Shown: positions 46,562 through 55,105 of the stretch, piece by piece
How positions within the stretch are numbered: position 1 is the first letter of the stretch
How the letters are laid out: every line of letters starts with the position of its first letter
Origin: Halomonas saccharevitans
GTDB taxonomy: Bacteria; Pseudomonadota; Gammaproteobacteria; Pseudomonadales; Halomonadaceae
Length of the DNA stretch: 62,242 nucleotides
Direction: 5' to 3'
Assembly: GCF_900116405.1 (NCBI RefSeq)
Contig: NZ_FPAQ01000024.1
Coordinates: 1-62,242 of the forward strand
The notes under the pieces: model-generated
Seen by the model: the letters and a program-made list of their open reading frames with translations, nothing else
What the model was told of the DNA's origin: nothing
Database searches by the model: none
Program-made: the position numbers and the translations under genes

Positions 46562-47112
46562 GTGATTGCACCCTCGTCGCTGCACCTGGTGCGGCTCGCC
46601 GTCGCTGAGTTGTCCCCGGTGACCCTGACCCTTGCCCCCGGCGAGATTCTCTGCCTCTCCGGCACCAGCGGCTCGGCGAGACGGCCCAGGCGTCGATTCC
46701 TGGGCACGCCTGGCGCGCCCGGGTAATGCTGGTGCCGGCGGAGAGCCACTGGTGGGCCGAGTCGCTGGGCGAGCACCTGCCCGACGCGCGTCTCGATGAC
46801 CTCGAGGCCCTGGGCTTCGCCCCCGAGGTGCTCGATTGGCAGGTCGCGCGACTCTCCTCGGGCGAGAAGCAGCGCCTGGCGCTGGCGCGGGCGCTGAGCC
46901 GCGAACCCTCGGCGCTGCTGCTCGACGAGCCCACCGCCAACCTGGATGACGCTACCACTCGCCGCGTGGAGGCGTGGCTACGCGCGCGAATCCGCGCGCG
47001 CGGCTGGCCAGTGATCTGGGTCGCCCACGATCCGGCGCAGATCGCCCGGGTGGCCGATCACCATCGGCGCATCGTCGGGCATCGACTCGAGGAGGCGGAC
47101 GCATGGGCGTGA
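46562..47112 (+). pseudogene. fetA: Broken iron export ABC transporter ATP-binding gene (fetA)
   Basis: GTG at 46562 follows GGAGG at 46552-46556. The first frame reads the FetA N-terminus up to LCLSGTSGS, the beginning of Walker A, then shifts and stops at TAA 46724-46726. From about 46678 the FetA reading resumes in another frame (ETAQASIPGHAWRARVML), with LSSGEKQRLALARAL and LLLDEPTAN. About 40 codons, including the Walker A Lys, are missing. The ATG at 46726 could give a 128-residue fragment, but it cannot bind ATP normally. The end overlaps fetB by 10 bp. Confidence 0.85.
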
Positions 47113-47906
47113 TCGCGCTGGCCTGGTGGCAACTGGCTCTGGCGGCGCTGATGGTGGTGGCGCTGGCCGGCTGCACGGTCGCCGCTCGGCTGGGGATGGG
47201 GCGCAGCCTGCTCGTCGCCGCGGCGCGCACGGTGATCCAGCTCGGCCTGGTCGGCCTGGTGCTCGAGGCGCTCTTCTCGGCGGCCCGCTTTCATTGGGTG
47301 GCGCTGATGGCGCTCGGCATGCTGCTGATCGCCGGGCGCGAGGTGATGGCCCGCCAGAGGCGCCGGCTGCGCGGCGGCTGGGCCTTCGGCATCGGCACCG
47401 TGGCGATGTTTCTCTCCTCGTTCATCGTCACCGTGCTAACGCTCACCGTGATCATCGGCCCCGAGCCCTGGTACCGGCCCCAGTACGCCATCCCGCTGCT
47501 CGGCATGATGCTCGGCAACACCATGACCGGGGTCGCCCTGGCACTGGACCGCCTCACCGACACGGCCTGGCAGCAGCGCGCGGTGATCGAGAACCGGCTG
47601 ATGCTCGGCCAGCGCTGGCAGGAGGCGATCGGCGATATCCGCCGGGAGGCGATGAGAAGCGGCATGATGCCGATGATCAACGCCATGGCCGCCGCCGGGG
47701 TGGTCAGCCTGCCGGGCATGATGACCGGCCAGATACTCGCCGGCAGCCCGCCGGCGCTGGCGGTGAAGTACCAGATACTGGTGATGTTCACCATCACTCT
47801 GGGCACCGGCTTTGGCACCCTGGCGGCAGTGGCGGCGGGCAGCCGCCGGCTGTTCGACGTCCGCGAGCGGCTGCGCGTGGAGAGGCTGTCGGCGCCTCGC
47901 GACTGA
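47103..47906 (+). CDS. fetB: Iron export ABC transporter permease FetB
   Basis: 267 residues from the ATG at 47103. Seven predicted helices. The motifs ARTVIQLGLVGLVL, IPLLGMMLGNTMTGVAL and MMPMINAMAAAGVVSLPGMM (split here) identify the FetB/YbbM family, which exports iron with FetA and protects from peroxide stress. The frame is intact although its ATPase partner is disrupted. Unless another ATPase serves it, it is likely non-functional. Confidence 0.9.
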   Translation: MGVIALAWWQLALAALMVVALAGCTVAARLGMGRSLLVAAARTVIQLGLVGLVLEALFSAARFHWVALMALGMLLIAGREVMARQRRRLRGGWAFGIGTVAMFLSSFIVTVLTLTVIIGPEPWYRPQYAIPLLGMMLGNTMTGVALALDRLTDTAWQQRAVIENRLMLGQRWQEAIGDIRREAMRSGMMPMINAMAAAGVVSLPGMMTGQILAGSPPALAVKYQILVMFTITLGTGFGTLAAVAAGSRRLFDVRERLRVERLSAPRD

Positions 47907-47974
47907 AGGTACCTGCCACGTGAACGATCCCGCCGTTTCTTCGAGCGTGTTTCACTCCACGGCAGATCATCATT

Positions 47975-48065
47975 GGGGGCAGCGCTTCGTGAGGGCGCTG
48001 TGGACCCATCCCTGGGCGCTACATTCGCCATCCTTGGCAAATGACCCTCACTTTGCGCTGCCCCC
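47975..48065. repeat. 91-bp inverted-repeat element between fetB and the thiolase gene
   Basis: The arms at 47975-47995 and 48045-48065 are 21 bp long and match at 18 positions as inverted repeats (GGGGGCAGCGC ... GTGAGGG). The 49-bp centre includes CCCATCCCTGGGCGCTAC. It lies between convergent genes. Size and form fit a REP-like or miniature element; only one copy is seen in this window. Confidence 0.6.
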
Positions 48066-48099
48066 GATTCGCCGAGTCAGGCGGCTGAGGAAAGGCGCT

Positions 48100-49287
48100 T
48101 TAGTCGATCAGCTCCACGGCCACGGCGGTCGCCTCGCCGCCGCCGATGCACAGGCTCGCGATGCCCCGCTTGCCGCCCTTGGTGCGCAGGGCGTGAATCA
48201 GGGTGGCGATGATCCGCGAGCCGGTGGAGCCGATGGGATGGCCCTGAGCGCAGGCGCCGCCGAACACGTTGACCTTCTCGTGGGGCAGGCCTAGGTCATC
48301 CATGGCCATCAGGGTGACCACCGCGAAGGCCTCGTTGATCTCGAACAGGTCGACGTCGTCCACGCCCCAGTCGAGCTTCTTCATCAGCTTGTCGATGGCG
48401 CCCACCGGGGCGATGGTAAACTCGCTCGGGTGACGCGAGTGGGTGCTGTGGCCGAGCATCCGCGCGATGGGCGTGGCGCCGAGCCGGTCGGCCGCCGCCT
48501 GGCTGGCCATGATCAGCGCCGAGGCACCGTCGGAGATGGAGCTTGCGTTGGCCGCGGTGATGGTGCCGTCCTTGGCGAAAGCCGGACGCAGGGCGCGAAT
48601 CTTGTCGAGCTTGGCCTGGAAGGGCTGCTCGTCGTGGTCCACCACGCTCTCGCCCTGCCGGCTCTTGACGGTGACTGGGGCCATCTCGGCGTCCAGGTGA
48701 CCGGCCTTGGTCGCCTCCATGGCGCGCTCCAGCGAGGCGATGGCGAAGTCGTCCAGGCGCTCGCGGCCGTAGTCCCGCTCGCTGGCGACGTCCTGGGCGA
48801 AGACGCCCATCAGCTTGCCGGTCTCGGCATCCTCGAGGCCGTCCAGAAACATGTGGTCCTTCAGCTCCCCGTGGCCCAGGCGGTAGCCGGCGCGGGCCTT
48901 GGTGAGCACGTGGGGCGCGTTGGACATGGACTCCATGCCACCGGCCAGCATCACCTCGGCGCTGCCGGCGCGGATCAGGTCGTGGGCCAGCATGGTGGCC
49001 TTCATGCCCGAGCCGCACAGCTTGTTGATGGTGGTGGCGCCGCTGGCGTCGGGGATGCCGGCCTGGCGCATGGCTTGGCGGGCCGGGCCCTGCTTGACGC
49101 CAGCGGGCAGCACGCAGCCCATGATGCCCTCGTCGATGGCGGAGGCCTCGATGCCGGCGCGCTCGATGGCGGCGCGGATGGCCGTGGCCCCGAGCTCGGG
49201 GGCGGTGAGGCTTGAGAGGCTGCCGAGCATGCCGCCCATGGGCGTGCGGGTGGCAGACAGGAAGACGATATCGTTGGACTGGCTCAT
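48100..49287 (-). CDS. Acetyl-CoA acetyltransferase / acyl-CoA thiolase
   Basis: 395 residues. The nucleophile is in NKLCGSGMKA (Cys91); GGACAQGHPIGSTG and SLCIGGGEATA carry the catalytic His and second Cys. It catalyses reversible thiolysis of 3-ketoacyl-CoA. It diverges from the TetR gene, across a 246-bp region with a candidate TetR operator, and belongs to the acyl-CoA catabolism cluster to its right. Confidence 0.93.
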   Translation of the reverse strand: MSQSNDIVFLSATRTPMGGMLGSLSSLTAPELGATAIRAAIERAGIEASAIDEGIMGCVLPAGVKQGPARQAMRQAGIPDASGATTINKLCGSGMKATMLAHDLIRAGSAEVMLAGGMESMSNAPHVLTKARAGYRLGHGELKDHMFLDGLEDAETGKLMGVFAQDVASERDYGRERLDDFAIASLERAMEATKAGHLDAEMAPVTVKSRQGESVVDHDEQPFQAKLDKIRALRPAFAKDGTITAANASSISDGASALIMASQAAADRLGATPIARMLGHSTHSRHPSEFTIAPVGAIDKLMKKLDWGVDDVDLFEINEAFAVVTLMAMDDLGLPHEKVNVFGGACAQGHPIGSTGSRIIATLIHALRTKGGKRGIASLCIGGGEATAVAVELID

Positions 49288-49421
49288 GGCATGGCTCCCG
49301 AGGTGTTCCGGCGCTGGCCGGACAGGATGAGGGTTGTCGTTGTTGGATGCTTGTTGCTTGTCGCGTCGCGTTGACGGCCTAGTTTCACGAATCTGGTCTC
49401 AAGGGTTTGTCCTAAAAGCTT

Positions 49422-49432
49422 GTCTCAGAGAC
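49422..49432. repeat. Short GTCTC-A-GAGAC inverted repeat in the thiolase-TetR gap
   Basis: GTCTC (49422-49426) and GAGAC (49428-49432) flank an A. Related copies of GTCTCAAGG occur at about 49396 and 49435, making a small repeat cluster in the divergent promoter region. It could be a regulator site; nothing more can be said. Confidence 0.3.
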
Positions 49433-49512
49433 GTGTCTCAAGGACTGTCGTCCAGGCGGTTGCCGCGCGTTGACCCGGCGTCGGGCCTGTGGTCTTCTCA
49501 GGGTCAACCAAG

Positions 49513-49522
49513 CAAGCGCTAG
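49513..49522. promoter_or_regulatory. Candidate TetR operator upstream of the TetR gene
   Basis: CAAGCGCTAG is one base from the palindrome CAAGCGCTTG and lies 12 bp before the TetR start. A second site, CGAGCGCTTG, also one base off, is at 50220-50229 before the acyl-CoA synthetase gene. Both share the wider AGCAAGCGCT sequence on one strand. Confidence 0.45.
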
Positions 49523-49533
49523 TGTAAATCCCA

Positions 49534-50112
49534 ATGAATGTAATGAATGACTCTCCGCGCCGCAAGGAATTGACCCGCCAGGCCGCCCAGTTGTTCGTCC
49601 AGGAGGGCTTCGATCGAACGACGGTGCGCATGCTCGCCCAGGAGATGGGGATCAAGTCCGGCAGCCTCTTCCACCATTTTCGCGACAAGCAGGAGATTCT
49701 CGCGGCGGTGATCGAGGCGGGCACCCAGAATGCCCTGGTCATCGCCAGGGCGGCCCTCGAGTCATGTGACCACACGCCCGAGGCACGGTTGCAGGCGATG
49801 GCCCGGGCGCACCTGGAGACGCTGCTCACCGACCGCAACGCCCACGTGGTCGCCCTCTACGAGTGGCGCCGCCTCGAGCCCGAGGCCCGCGATCACCTGA
49901 GCCATCTGCGCGATGCCTATGAGGCGCTCTGGGAAGCGGTGATCGACGAGGCGCTGGAGGCCGGCCTGATCCATGGCGACCGCTTCCTGGTCTCGCGCTT
50001 CGTGATGGGCGCGCTGAACTGGACGGTGCGCTGGTACGACCCCGCCGGGCCGCGCTCGCCGGACGACCTGGCCCATGAGCTGGTCGCCATGATCACCCAG
50101 CGTCCCGCGTGA
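49534..50112 (+). CDS. TetR/AcrR family transcriptional regulator
   Basis: 192 residues. An N-terminal HTH (about 10-57: FDRTTVRMLAQEMGIKSGSLFHHFRDKQEIL) is followed by an all-helical ligand domain. It resembles regulators of fatty acid or acyl-CoA catabolism, and its neighbours are a thiolase (divergent) and an acyl-CoA synthetase. An acyl-CoA ligand is the contextual guess. The start could also be the ATG at 49543; neither has a strong ribosome binding site. Confidence 0.88.
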   Translation: MNVMNDSPRRKELTRQAAQLFVQEGFDRTTVRMLAQEMGIKSGSLFHHFRDKQEILAAVIEAGTQNALVIARAALESCDHTPEARLQAMARAHLETLLTDRNAHVVALYEWRRLEPEARDHLSHLRDAYEALWEAVIDEALEAGLIHGDRFLVSRFVMGALNWTVRWYDPAGPRSPDDLAHELVAMITQRPA

Positions 50113-50219
50113 TCCCTCGGGCGGTGCGCCGCTTCATCGCTCCGCCCCGCTCGACCATCGTCTAGTCCCTTCTTGTCGCTCAGGGGTTGCCCCCTTCCCC
50201 GGTTGCCACTAGCGTGTAC

Positions 50220-50229
50220 CGAGCGCTTG
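50220..50229. promoter_or_regulatory. Candidate TetR operator upstream of the acyl-CoA synthetase
   Basis: CGAGCGCTTG, one mismatch from CAAGCGCTTG, lies 125 bp before the synthetase start. The flank TTGCTAGG extends the similarity to the site at 49513-49522 read on the other strand. Confidence 0.45.
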
Positions 50230-50354
50230 CTAGGTTTACGCTTACGTTAACTGCTTGGCAATCGGAAGAGGGCGTATCCACGCCAGCGACCGGCCAGTCT
50301 CATGGTCGTCACCGTTTGCCACTACAACAATCACAATCCGCAAGAGGGCAGACC

Positions 50355-52033
50355 ATGAGCACCCAATCCGCGCCATCCCCGACCGACTACGCGACCTATC
50401 TCGAGTCCTTCTCCGTCGATGAGGTCATCGCGCGTCTCGACGATCATCGCGACGGCCGTGCCAACGCCTTCGAGTCCTGCTGCGCTCGCCATGTGCGCGC
50501 CGGCCGGGGGAGGTGCCGGCACTGATCCAGGAGGATGCCCAGGGAAAGGTCACCACCCTGAGCTATGCCGAGCTGGAGGCCCAGAGCGCCCGTCTCGCCG
50601 GCTGGTTTGTCGAGCAGGGGCTGGGCGCGGGGGATCGCATCGCCTGCATGCTGCCGCGCACGCCGCAGCTGCTGGTGGCGGTGGTGGCCACCTGGCGCAT
50701 CGGCGCGGTCTACCAGCCGCTGTTCACCGCCTTCGGCCCGGATGCCGTGGACTACCGCCTGGGCCGAGCCGATACCAAGCTGGTGATCACCGATCACGCC
50801 AACCGCTTCAAGTTCGACGGCCTGACCCAGTGCCCGCCGGTGCTCGCCGTGGGCGGCCCCGACGCCAAGCACGCCAACGACCGGGACTGGGTCCAGGCGA
50901 TGGCCCACGCCCCGCTCGAGGCCGCGCCGCCGCGGCTGCCCCGCGAGGCGCCCTTCCTGCAGATGTTCACCTCCGGCACCGTGGGCAAGCCCAAGGGCGT
51001 GGCGGTACCGCTGTCCGCCATGCCGGCCTTCGCGCTCTACATGGAGCTCGCCGTCGACCTGCGCGACAGCGACCGCTTCTGGAACATGGCCGATCCGGGC
51101 TGGGCCTACGGCCTCTACTACGCCATCGCCGGCCCGCTGCTGCTGGGCGTGACCACCCACTTCTGCGAGGCGGGCTTCAGCGCCGAAGGGGCGCTAGCCT
51201 TCATGAAGCGCCACCGCATCACCAACTTCGCCGCCGCGCCGACTGCTTATCGCCTGATGAAGGCCTCTGGGCTGTTCGACGATGCCCACCAGACCCTCGA
51301 GCTGCGCGCGGCGAGCTCCGCCGGCGAGCCGCTCAACACCGAGGTGGTGACCTGGGTGGAGCGCTCGCTGGGCTGCCCGGTGATGGACCATTACGGTCAG
51401 ACCGAGACCGGCATGACCTGCAACAACCACCACGCGTTGGGCCACCCCAAGCACGTCGGCGCGATGGGGGTGCCGATGCCCGGCTACCGCCTGGCGATCC
51501 TCGATGCCGAATACAACGAGCTGCCGCCGGGGGAGCCGGGCGTGCTGGCCGTGGACATCGAGAACTCCCCGGCACACTTCTTCGCCGGCTACACCTGGCA
51601 GGAGAAGCACCCCTTCGCCGAGGGCTACTATCTGACCGGCGACGTGGTGATCAGAAACGAGGACGGCACCTTCCAGTTCGCCGGTCGCGACGATGACATC
51701 ATCACCACATCCGGCTACCGGGTGGGCCCGACCGACGTGGAGAACAGCGTGATGACCCACCCGGCGGTCGCCGAGTCCGCCGCCGTGGGCCAGCCCGACG
51801 AGATCCGCGGCGAGGTCATCAAGTCCTACGTGGTGCTGCGCGAAGGCTTCGAGGCGAGCGACGAGCTGGCTGACGAGATTCGCCAGCAGGTGCGCGAGCG
51901 GCTCTCGACCCACGCCTTCCCGCGGGTGATCGAGTTCGTCGACGTGCTGCCCAAGACCCCCAGCGGCAAGATCCAACGCTTCAAACTGCGCGCCGACGCC
52001 TCAGACAAGGCGGACGCCGCATCGGCCACCTGA
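50355..52033 (+). pseudogene. Acyl-CoA synthetase (AMP-binding) with a frameshift
   Basis: The gene starts at ATG 50355 (AGAGGG upstream) and reads 52 residues to HVRAGRG, then leaves frame at the G run 50506-50510 and stops at 50525. The remaining protein continues in another frame from GTG 50513 (VPALIQEDAQGK) for 506 residues. One more G would restore 559 codons. The downstream part has the P-loop FTSGTVGKPKGVAVP, DHYGQTETGM, and GRDDDIITTSGYRVGP, as in medium- or short-chain acyl-CoA synthetases. It is either a true frameshift or a base-call error. The 506-residue piece may still be made. Confidence 0.75.
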
Positions 52034-52049
52034 TATCGAGGAAACCTGC

Positions 52050-52817
52050 ATGAACGTGAAGGACAATACCTTCCTGATCACCGGCGCCGCCTCCGGGCTG
52101 GGCGCGGCCACCGCCGAACGCCTGGTCGCCGGGGGCGGCCGGGTGGTGCTCTGCGACCTGAGCGACGCGGTCGAGGCCCACGCCGAGACGCTGGGGGAGG
52201 CGGCCCGCGCGGTGCGCGGCGACGTCACCTCCGGCGACGACATCCAGGCGGCCGTCGACGCCGCCGTGGCCCTCTCCGAGGGGCGCGGCCTCGCCGGGGT
52301 GGTGCACTGCGCCGGCGTGGTGAGCGTGGGCAAGCTTGTTGATCGTGAGGGTAACCCCGCCGATCTGGACGCCTACAACCGCACCGTCCAGATCAACCTG
52401 GTGGGCACCTTCAACGTGATGCGCCTGGCCGCGGCCGCCATGGCCAAGAACGCCCCCGGCGAGGATGGCGAGCGCGGGGTGATCATCAACACCGCCTCCG
52501 TCGCCGCCTTCGACGGCCAGGTGGGGCAGTGCGCCTACAGCGCTTCCAAGGCCGGGGTGGTGGGCATGAGTCTGCCCGCGGCGCGTGAGCTTTCGCGCCA
52601 CGGCGTGCGGGTGATGGCCATCGCCCCCGGCGTCTTCGAGACGCCGATGATGAGCGAGATCCCCGACGAGGCCGCCCAGGCCCTGGCCGCCGCCGTGCCC
52701 TTCCCCAAGCGCCTGGGCAAGCCCGCGGAGTTTGCCCGCCTGGCCGAGCAGATCGTCACCAACCCCATGCTCAACGGCGAGGTGATCCGCCTGGACGGTG
52801 GTATCCGCATGCAGTAA
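52050..52817 (+). CDS. SDR family 3-hydroxyacyl-CoA dehydrogenase
   Basis: 255 residues. The nucleotide-binding GAASGLG (about 12-18) and catalytic YSASK (Tyr163, Lys167) are present. Overall similarity is to HSD17B10-type 3-hydroxyacyl-CoA dehydrogenases, which oxidise 3-hydroxyacyl-CoA in beta-oxidation or branched-chain amino acid breakdown. It lies 16 bp behind the acyl-CoA synthetase and is followed by an intrinsic terminator. Confidence 0.88.
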   Translation: MNVKDNTFLITGAASGLGAATAERLVAGGGRVVLCDLSDAVEAHAETLGEAARAVRGDVTSGDDIQAAVDAAVALSEGRGLAGVVHCAGVVSVGKLVDREGNPADLDAYNRTVQINLVGTFNVMRLAAAAMAKNAPGEDGERGVIINTASVAAFDGQVGQCAYSASKAGVVGMSLPAARELSRHGVRVMAIAPGVFETPMMSEIPDEAAQALAAAVPFPKRLGKPAEFARLAEQIVTNPMLNGEVIRLDGGIRMQ

Positions 52818-52860
52818 CGCCCTTCGGGCAGCGCCTAGCTGAAAGCGCCGAGCCGCCAAG

Positions 52861-52876
52861 CTGACACGTGTGTCAG
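52861..52876. repeat. 16-bp perfect palindrome
   Basis: CTGACACGTGTGTCAG is a perfect palindrome between the SDR gene and its terminator. It could be a protein-binding site or simply extend the 3' mRNA structure. Confidence 0.4.
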
Positions 52877-52888
52877 CCGCTGAGGTCG

Positions 52889-52925
52889 AAAGCCCCTGCT
52901 GGATCAAACGTCCAGTGGGGGCTTT
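52889..52925 (+). terminator. Intrinsic terminator after the SDR gene
   Basis: AAAGCCCC-TGCTGGA (52889-52903) pairs with TCCAGTG-GGGGCTTT (52911-52925) around TCAAACG, with small mismatches. The A- and T-flanked stem fits an intrinsic terminator usable on both strands. Confidence 0.7.
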
Positions 52926-52990
52926 GTCGTATTATCAGGCGTGGCAGAAACGCCCTACTGTTTGTTTGGTGCCGATATTAAAACGAACGC

Positions 52991-53036
52991 TTGACTCATG
53001 AGTGTCGGGTGGATACTTTCAAACATATGTTTGAAA
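52991..53036 (+). promoter_or_regulatory. Promoter with PsrA-type operator before the acyl-CoA dehydrogenase gene
   Basis: TTTCAAACATATGTTTGAAA at 53017-53036 is a perfect 20-bp palindrome containing CAAAC-ATAT-GTTTG, an exact fit to the PsrA box (G/C)AAAC-N2-4-GTTT(G/C). TTGACT at 52991-52996 with TACTTT at 53014-53019 is a possible -35/-10 pair, so the operator would overlap the start point. PsrA is a fatty acid-responsive TetR repressor in pseudomonads; no psrA gene is in the window. Confidence 0.6.
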
Positions 53037-53080
53037 GCGGCCGCCGCCGCTTCCTGCGCCCGACTTTCAGGAGAGACGAG

Positions 53081-54892
53081 ATGCCCGACTATCAGGCCCC
53101 CCTGCGTGACCTTCGCTTCGTGATGGACGAGATGCTCGACTATCCGGCTCACTACGCGCGCCTGCCGGGCGGCGAGGAGGCCACGCCCGACGTGGTGAGC
53201 GCCATCCTGGAGGAGGGCGCGCGCTTCGCCCGCGAGGTGCTGCTGCCGCTGAACCAGAGCGGCGATCGCGAGGGCTGCCTGCTGGAGGGTGGTGAGGTGA
53301 AGGCGCCGAAGGGCTTCAAGCAGGCCTACGCCCAGTACGTGGAGGGCGGCTGGCCGGGGCTCGCCGCCGAGGCGGAGCACGGCGGCCAGGGCCTGCCGGC
53401 CTCGCTCGGCATGGCGCTCAACGAGATGATCTGCGCCACCAACCTGGCCTGGGGCATGTACCCGGGGCTCTCTCACGGCGCCGCCGACGCCCTGCGCCAC
53501 CACGGCACCGAGGCGCAGAAGGCCACCTACCTGACCAAGCTGGTCGAGGGCACCTGGACCGGCACCATGTGCCTGACCGAGCCCCACTGCGGCACCGACC
53601 TGGGGCTGATCAAGACCCGCGCCGTGCCCACCGATGATGGCGCCTTCGATATCACCGGCACCAAGATCTTCATTTCCGCGGGCGAGCACGACCTGGCCGA
53701 GAACATCGTGCACCTGGTGCTGGCCAAGCTGCCGGACGCCCCGGCGGGCTCCAAGGGCATCTCGCTGTTCGTGGTGCCGAAGTTCCTGCCCGACGGTGAC
53801 GGCAATCCTGGGGAGCGCAACGGCGTCACCTGCGGCTCGCTCGAGCACAAGATGGGCATCCACGGCAACGCTACCTGCGTGATGAACTTCGATGCCGCCC
53901 GGGGCTTCCTGGTGGGCGCGCCGCACAAGGGGCTGGCCTGCATGTTCACCATGATGAATGCCGCGCGCATCGGCGTGGGTATCCAGGGCCTGGGCCTCAC
54001 CGAGGCGAGCTTCCAGAACGCCCTGAGCTACGCCCGCGACCGCCTGCAGATGCGCGCGCTCGCCGGTGCGAAGGCCCCGGAGAAGCCCGCCGACCCGATC
54101 ATCGTCCATCCGGACGTGCGCCGCATGCTGCTGACCCAGAAGGCGTTCGCCGAGGGGGGCCGGATGCTGGTGCTCTATACCGCGCAGATGATCGACCTGG
54201 TCGAGCACGGCACCGATGCCGCCGAGAAGGAACGCGCCGAGACCCTGCTCGGCCTGCTGACCCCGGTCGTCAAGGCCTTCCTCACCGAGGTCGGCTTCGA
54301 GGCCACCAACGAGGGGGTGCAGGTGTTTGGCGGGCATGGCTTCATCCAGGAGTGGGGCATGGAGCAGCTGGTGCGCGACGCGCGCATCACCCGTCTCTAC
54401 GAGGGCACCACCGGCATCCAGGCCCTCGACCTGCTCGGCCGCAAGGTGCTGATGAGCCAGGGCGAGACCCTCAAGGTGTTCACCAAGGAGATCCACCAGT
54501 TCTGTCGGGCCGAGGAGGGCAACGCCGAGCTCGCCGAGTTCGTGCGTCCCCTGGCCAAGCTGAACCAGGAGTGGGGCGAGCTGACCATGGGCGTGGGCAT
54601 GAAGGCCATGGCCGACCGCGAGGAGGTGGGGGCGGCCAGCGTCGACTATCTGATGTATTCGGGCTACGTGACCCTGGCCTATCTCTTCGCCCGGGCCGCC
54701 AAACAGGCCCGCGCCGCACTGGCCGAAGGGGGTGACGAGACCGCCTTCTACCGCGCCAAGCTCGACACCGCGCGCTTCTACTACCAGCGCCTGCTGCCGC
54801 GCACCCGGGCGCACAAGCAATCCATCGAGGCGGGCGCCGAATCGCTGATGGCGATCAGCGCCGAGGACTTCGGCCTGGGCTTCGAGGCCTGA
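53081..54892 (+). CDS. Acyl-CoA dehydrogenase (large, DmdC/FadE-like type)
   Basis: 603 residues from the ATG at 53081, with AGGAG at 53069-53073. The N-terminus MPDYQAPLRDLRFVMDE is typical of the roughly 600-residue acyl-CoA dehydrogenases with an extra C-terminal domain, a group that includes DmdC. Motifs: MCLTEPHCGTDLG (FAD/substrate), the central FTMMNAARIGVGIQG, and GVQVFGGHGFIQEWG. It introduces the 2,3-double bond of acyl-CoA with FAD. Chain-length specificity is not readable. Confidence 0.9.
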   Translation: MPDYQAPLRDLRFVMDEMLDYPAHYARLPGGEEATPDVVSAILEEGARFAREVLLPLNQSGDREGCLLEGGEVKAPKGFKQAYAQYVEGGWPGLAAEAEHGGQGLPASLGMALNEMICATNLAWGMYPGLSHGAADALRHHGTEAQKATYLTKLVEGTWTGTMCLTEPHCGTDLGLIKTRAVPTDDGAFDITGTKIFISAGEHDLAENIVHLVLAKLPDAPAGSKGISLFVVPKFLPDGDGNPGERNGVTCGSLEHKMGIHGNATCVMNFDAARGFLVGAPHKGLACMFTMMNAARIGVGIQGLGLTEASFQNALSYARDRLQMRALAGAKAPEKPADPIIVHPDVRRMLLTQKAFAEGGRMLVLYTAQMIDLVEHGTDAAEKERAETLLGLLTPVVKAFLTEVGFEATNEGVQVFGGHGFIQEWGMEQLVRDARITRLYEGTTGIQALDLLGRKVLMSQGETLKVFTKEIHQFCRAEEGNAELAEFVRPLAKLNQEWGELTMGVGMKAMADREEVGAASVDYLMYSGYVTLAYLFARAAKQARAALAEGGDETAFYRAKLDTARFYYQRLLPRTRAHKQSIEAGAESLMAISAEDFGLGFEA

Positions 54893-54946
54893 TGACGTAA
54901 CGACACACCAGCAAGCACTCTCTCGATCGGGAGCGATCGGTATCTG

Positions 54947-54976
54947 GCGGCGAGGAACTCCCTCGCCGCTTTCTTT
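54947..54976 (+). terminator. Intrinsic terminator after the acyl-CoA dehydrogenase gene
   Basis: GCGGCGAGG (54947-54955) and CCTCGCCGC (54961-54969) form a perfect 9-bp stem with loop AACTC, followed at once by TTTCTTT (54970-54976). A textbook intrinsic terminator 55 bp behind the stop codon. Confidence 0.85.
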
Positions 54977-55105
54977 ACGTGGGATCTCGTTGGATACCGC
55001 CTGGGCTTGCAGCGGTGGCGGTTTGATTGGTAGGCATGAAAAGCGCAGGATGCATCGTAAGGCGTCGGGCCATATGCCTTGCGGAAATTGCGGAGTGAGT
55101 GCCTC

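Noticed and set aside
50506..50510. Phase-variable homopolymer in the acyl-CoA synthetase
   Set aside because: Five G is too short for a typical switching tract; a simple indel or base-call error is more likely.
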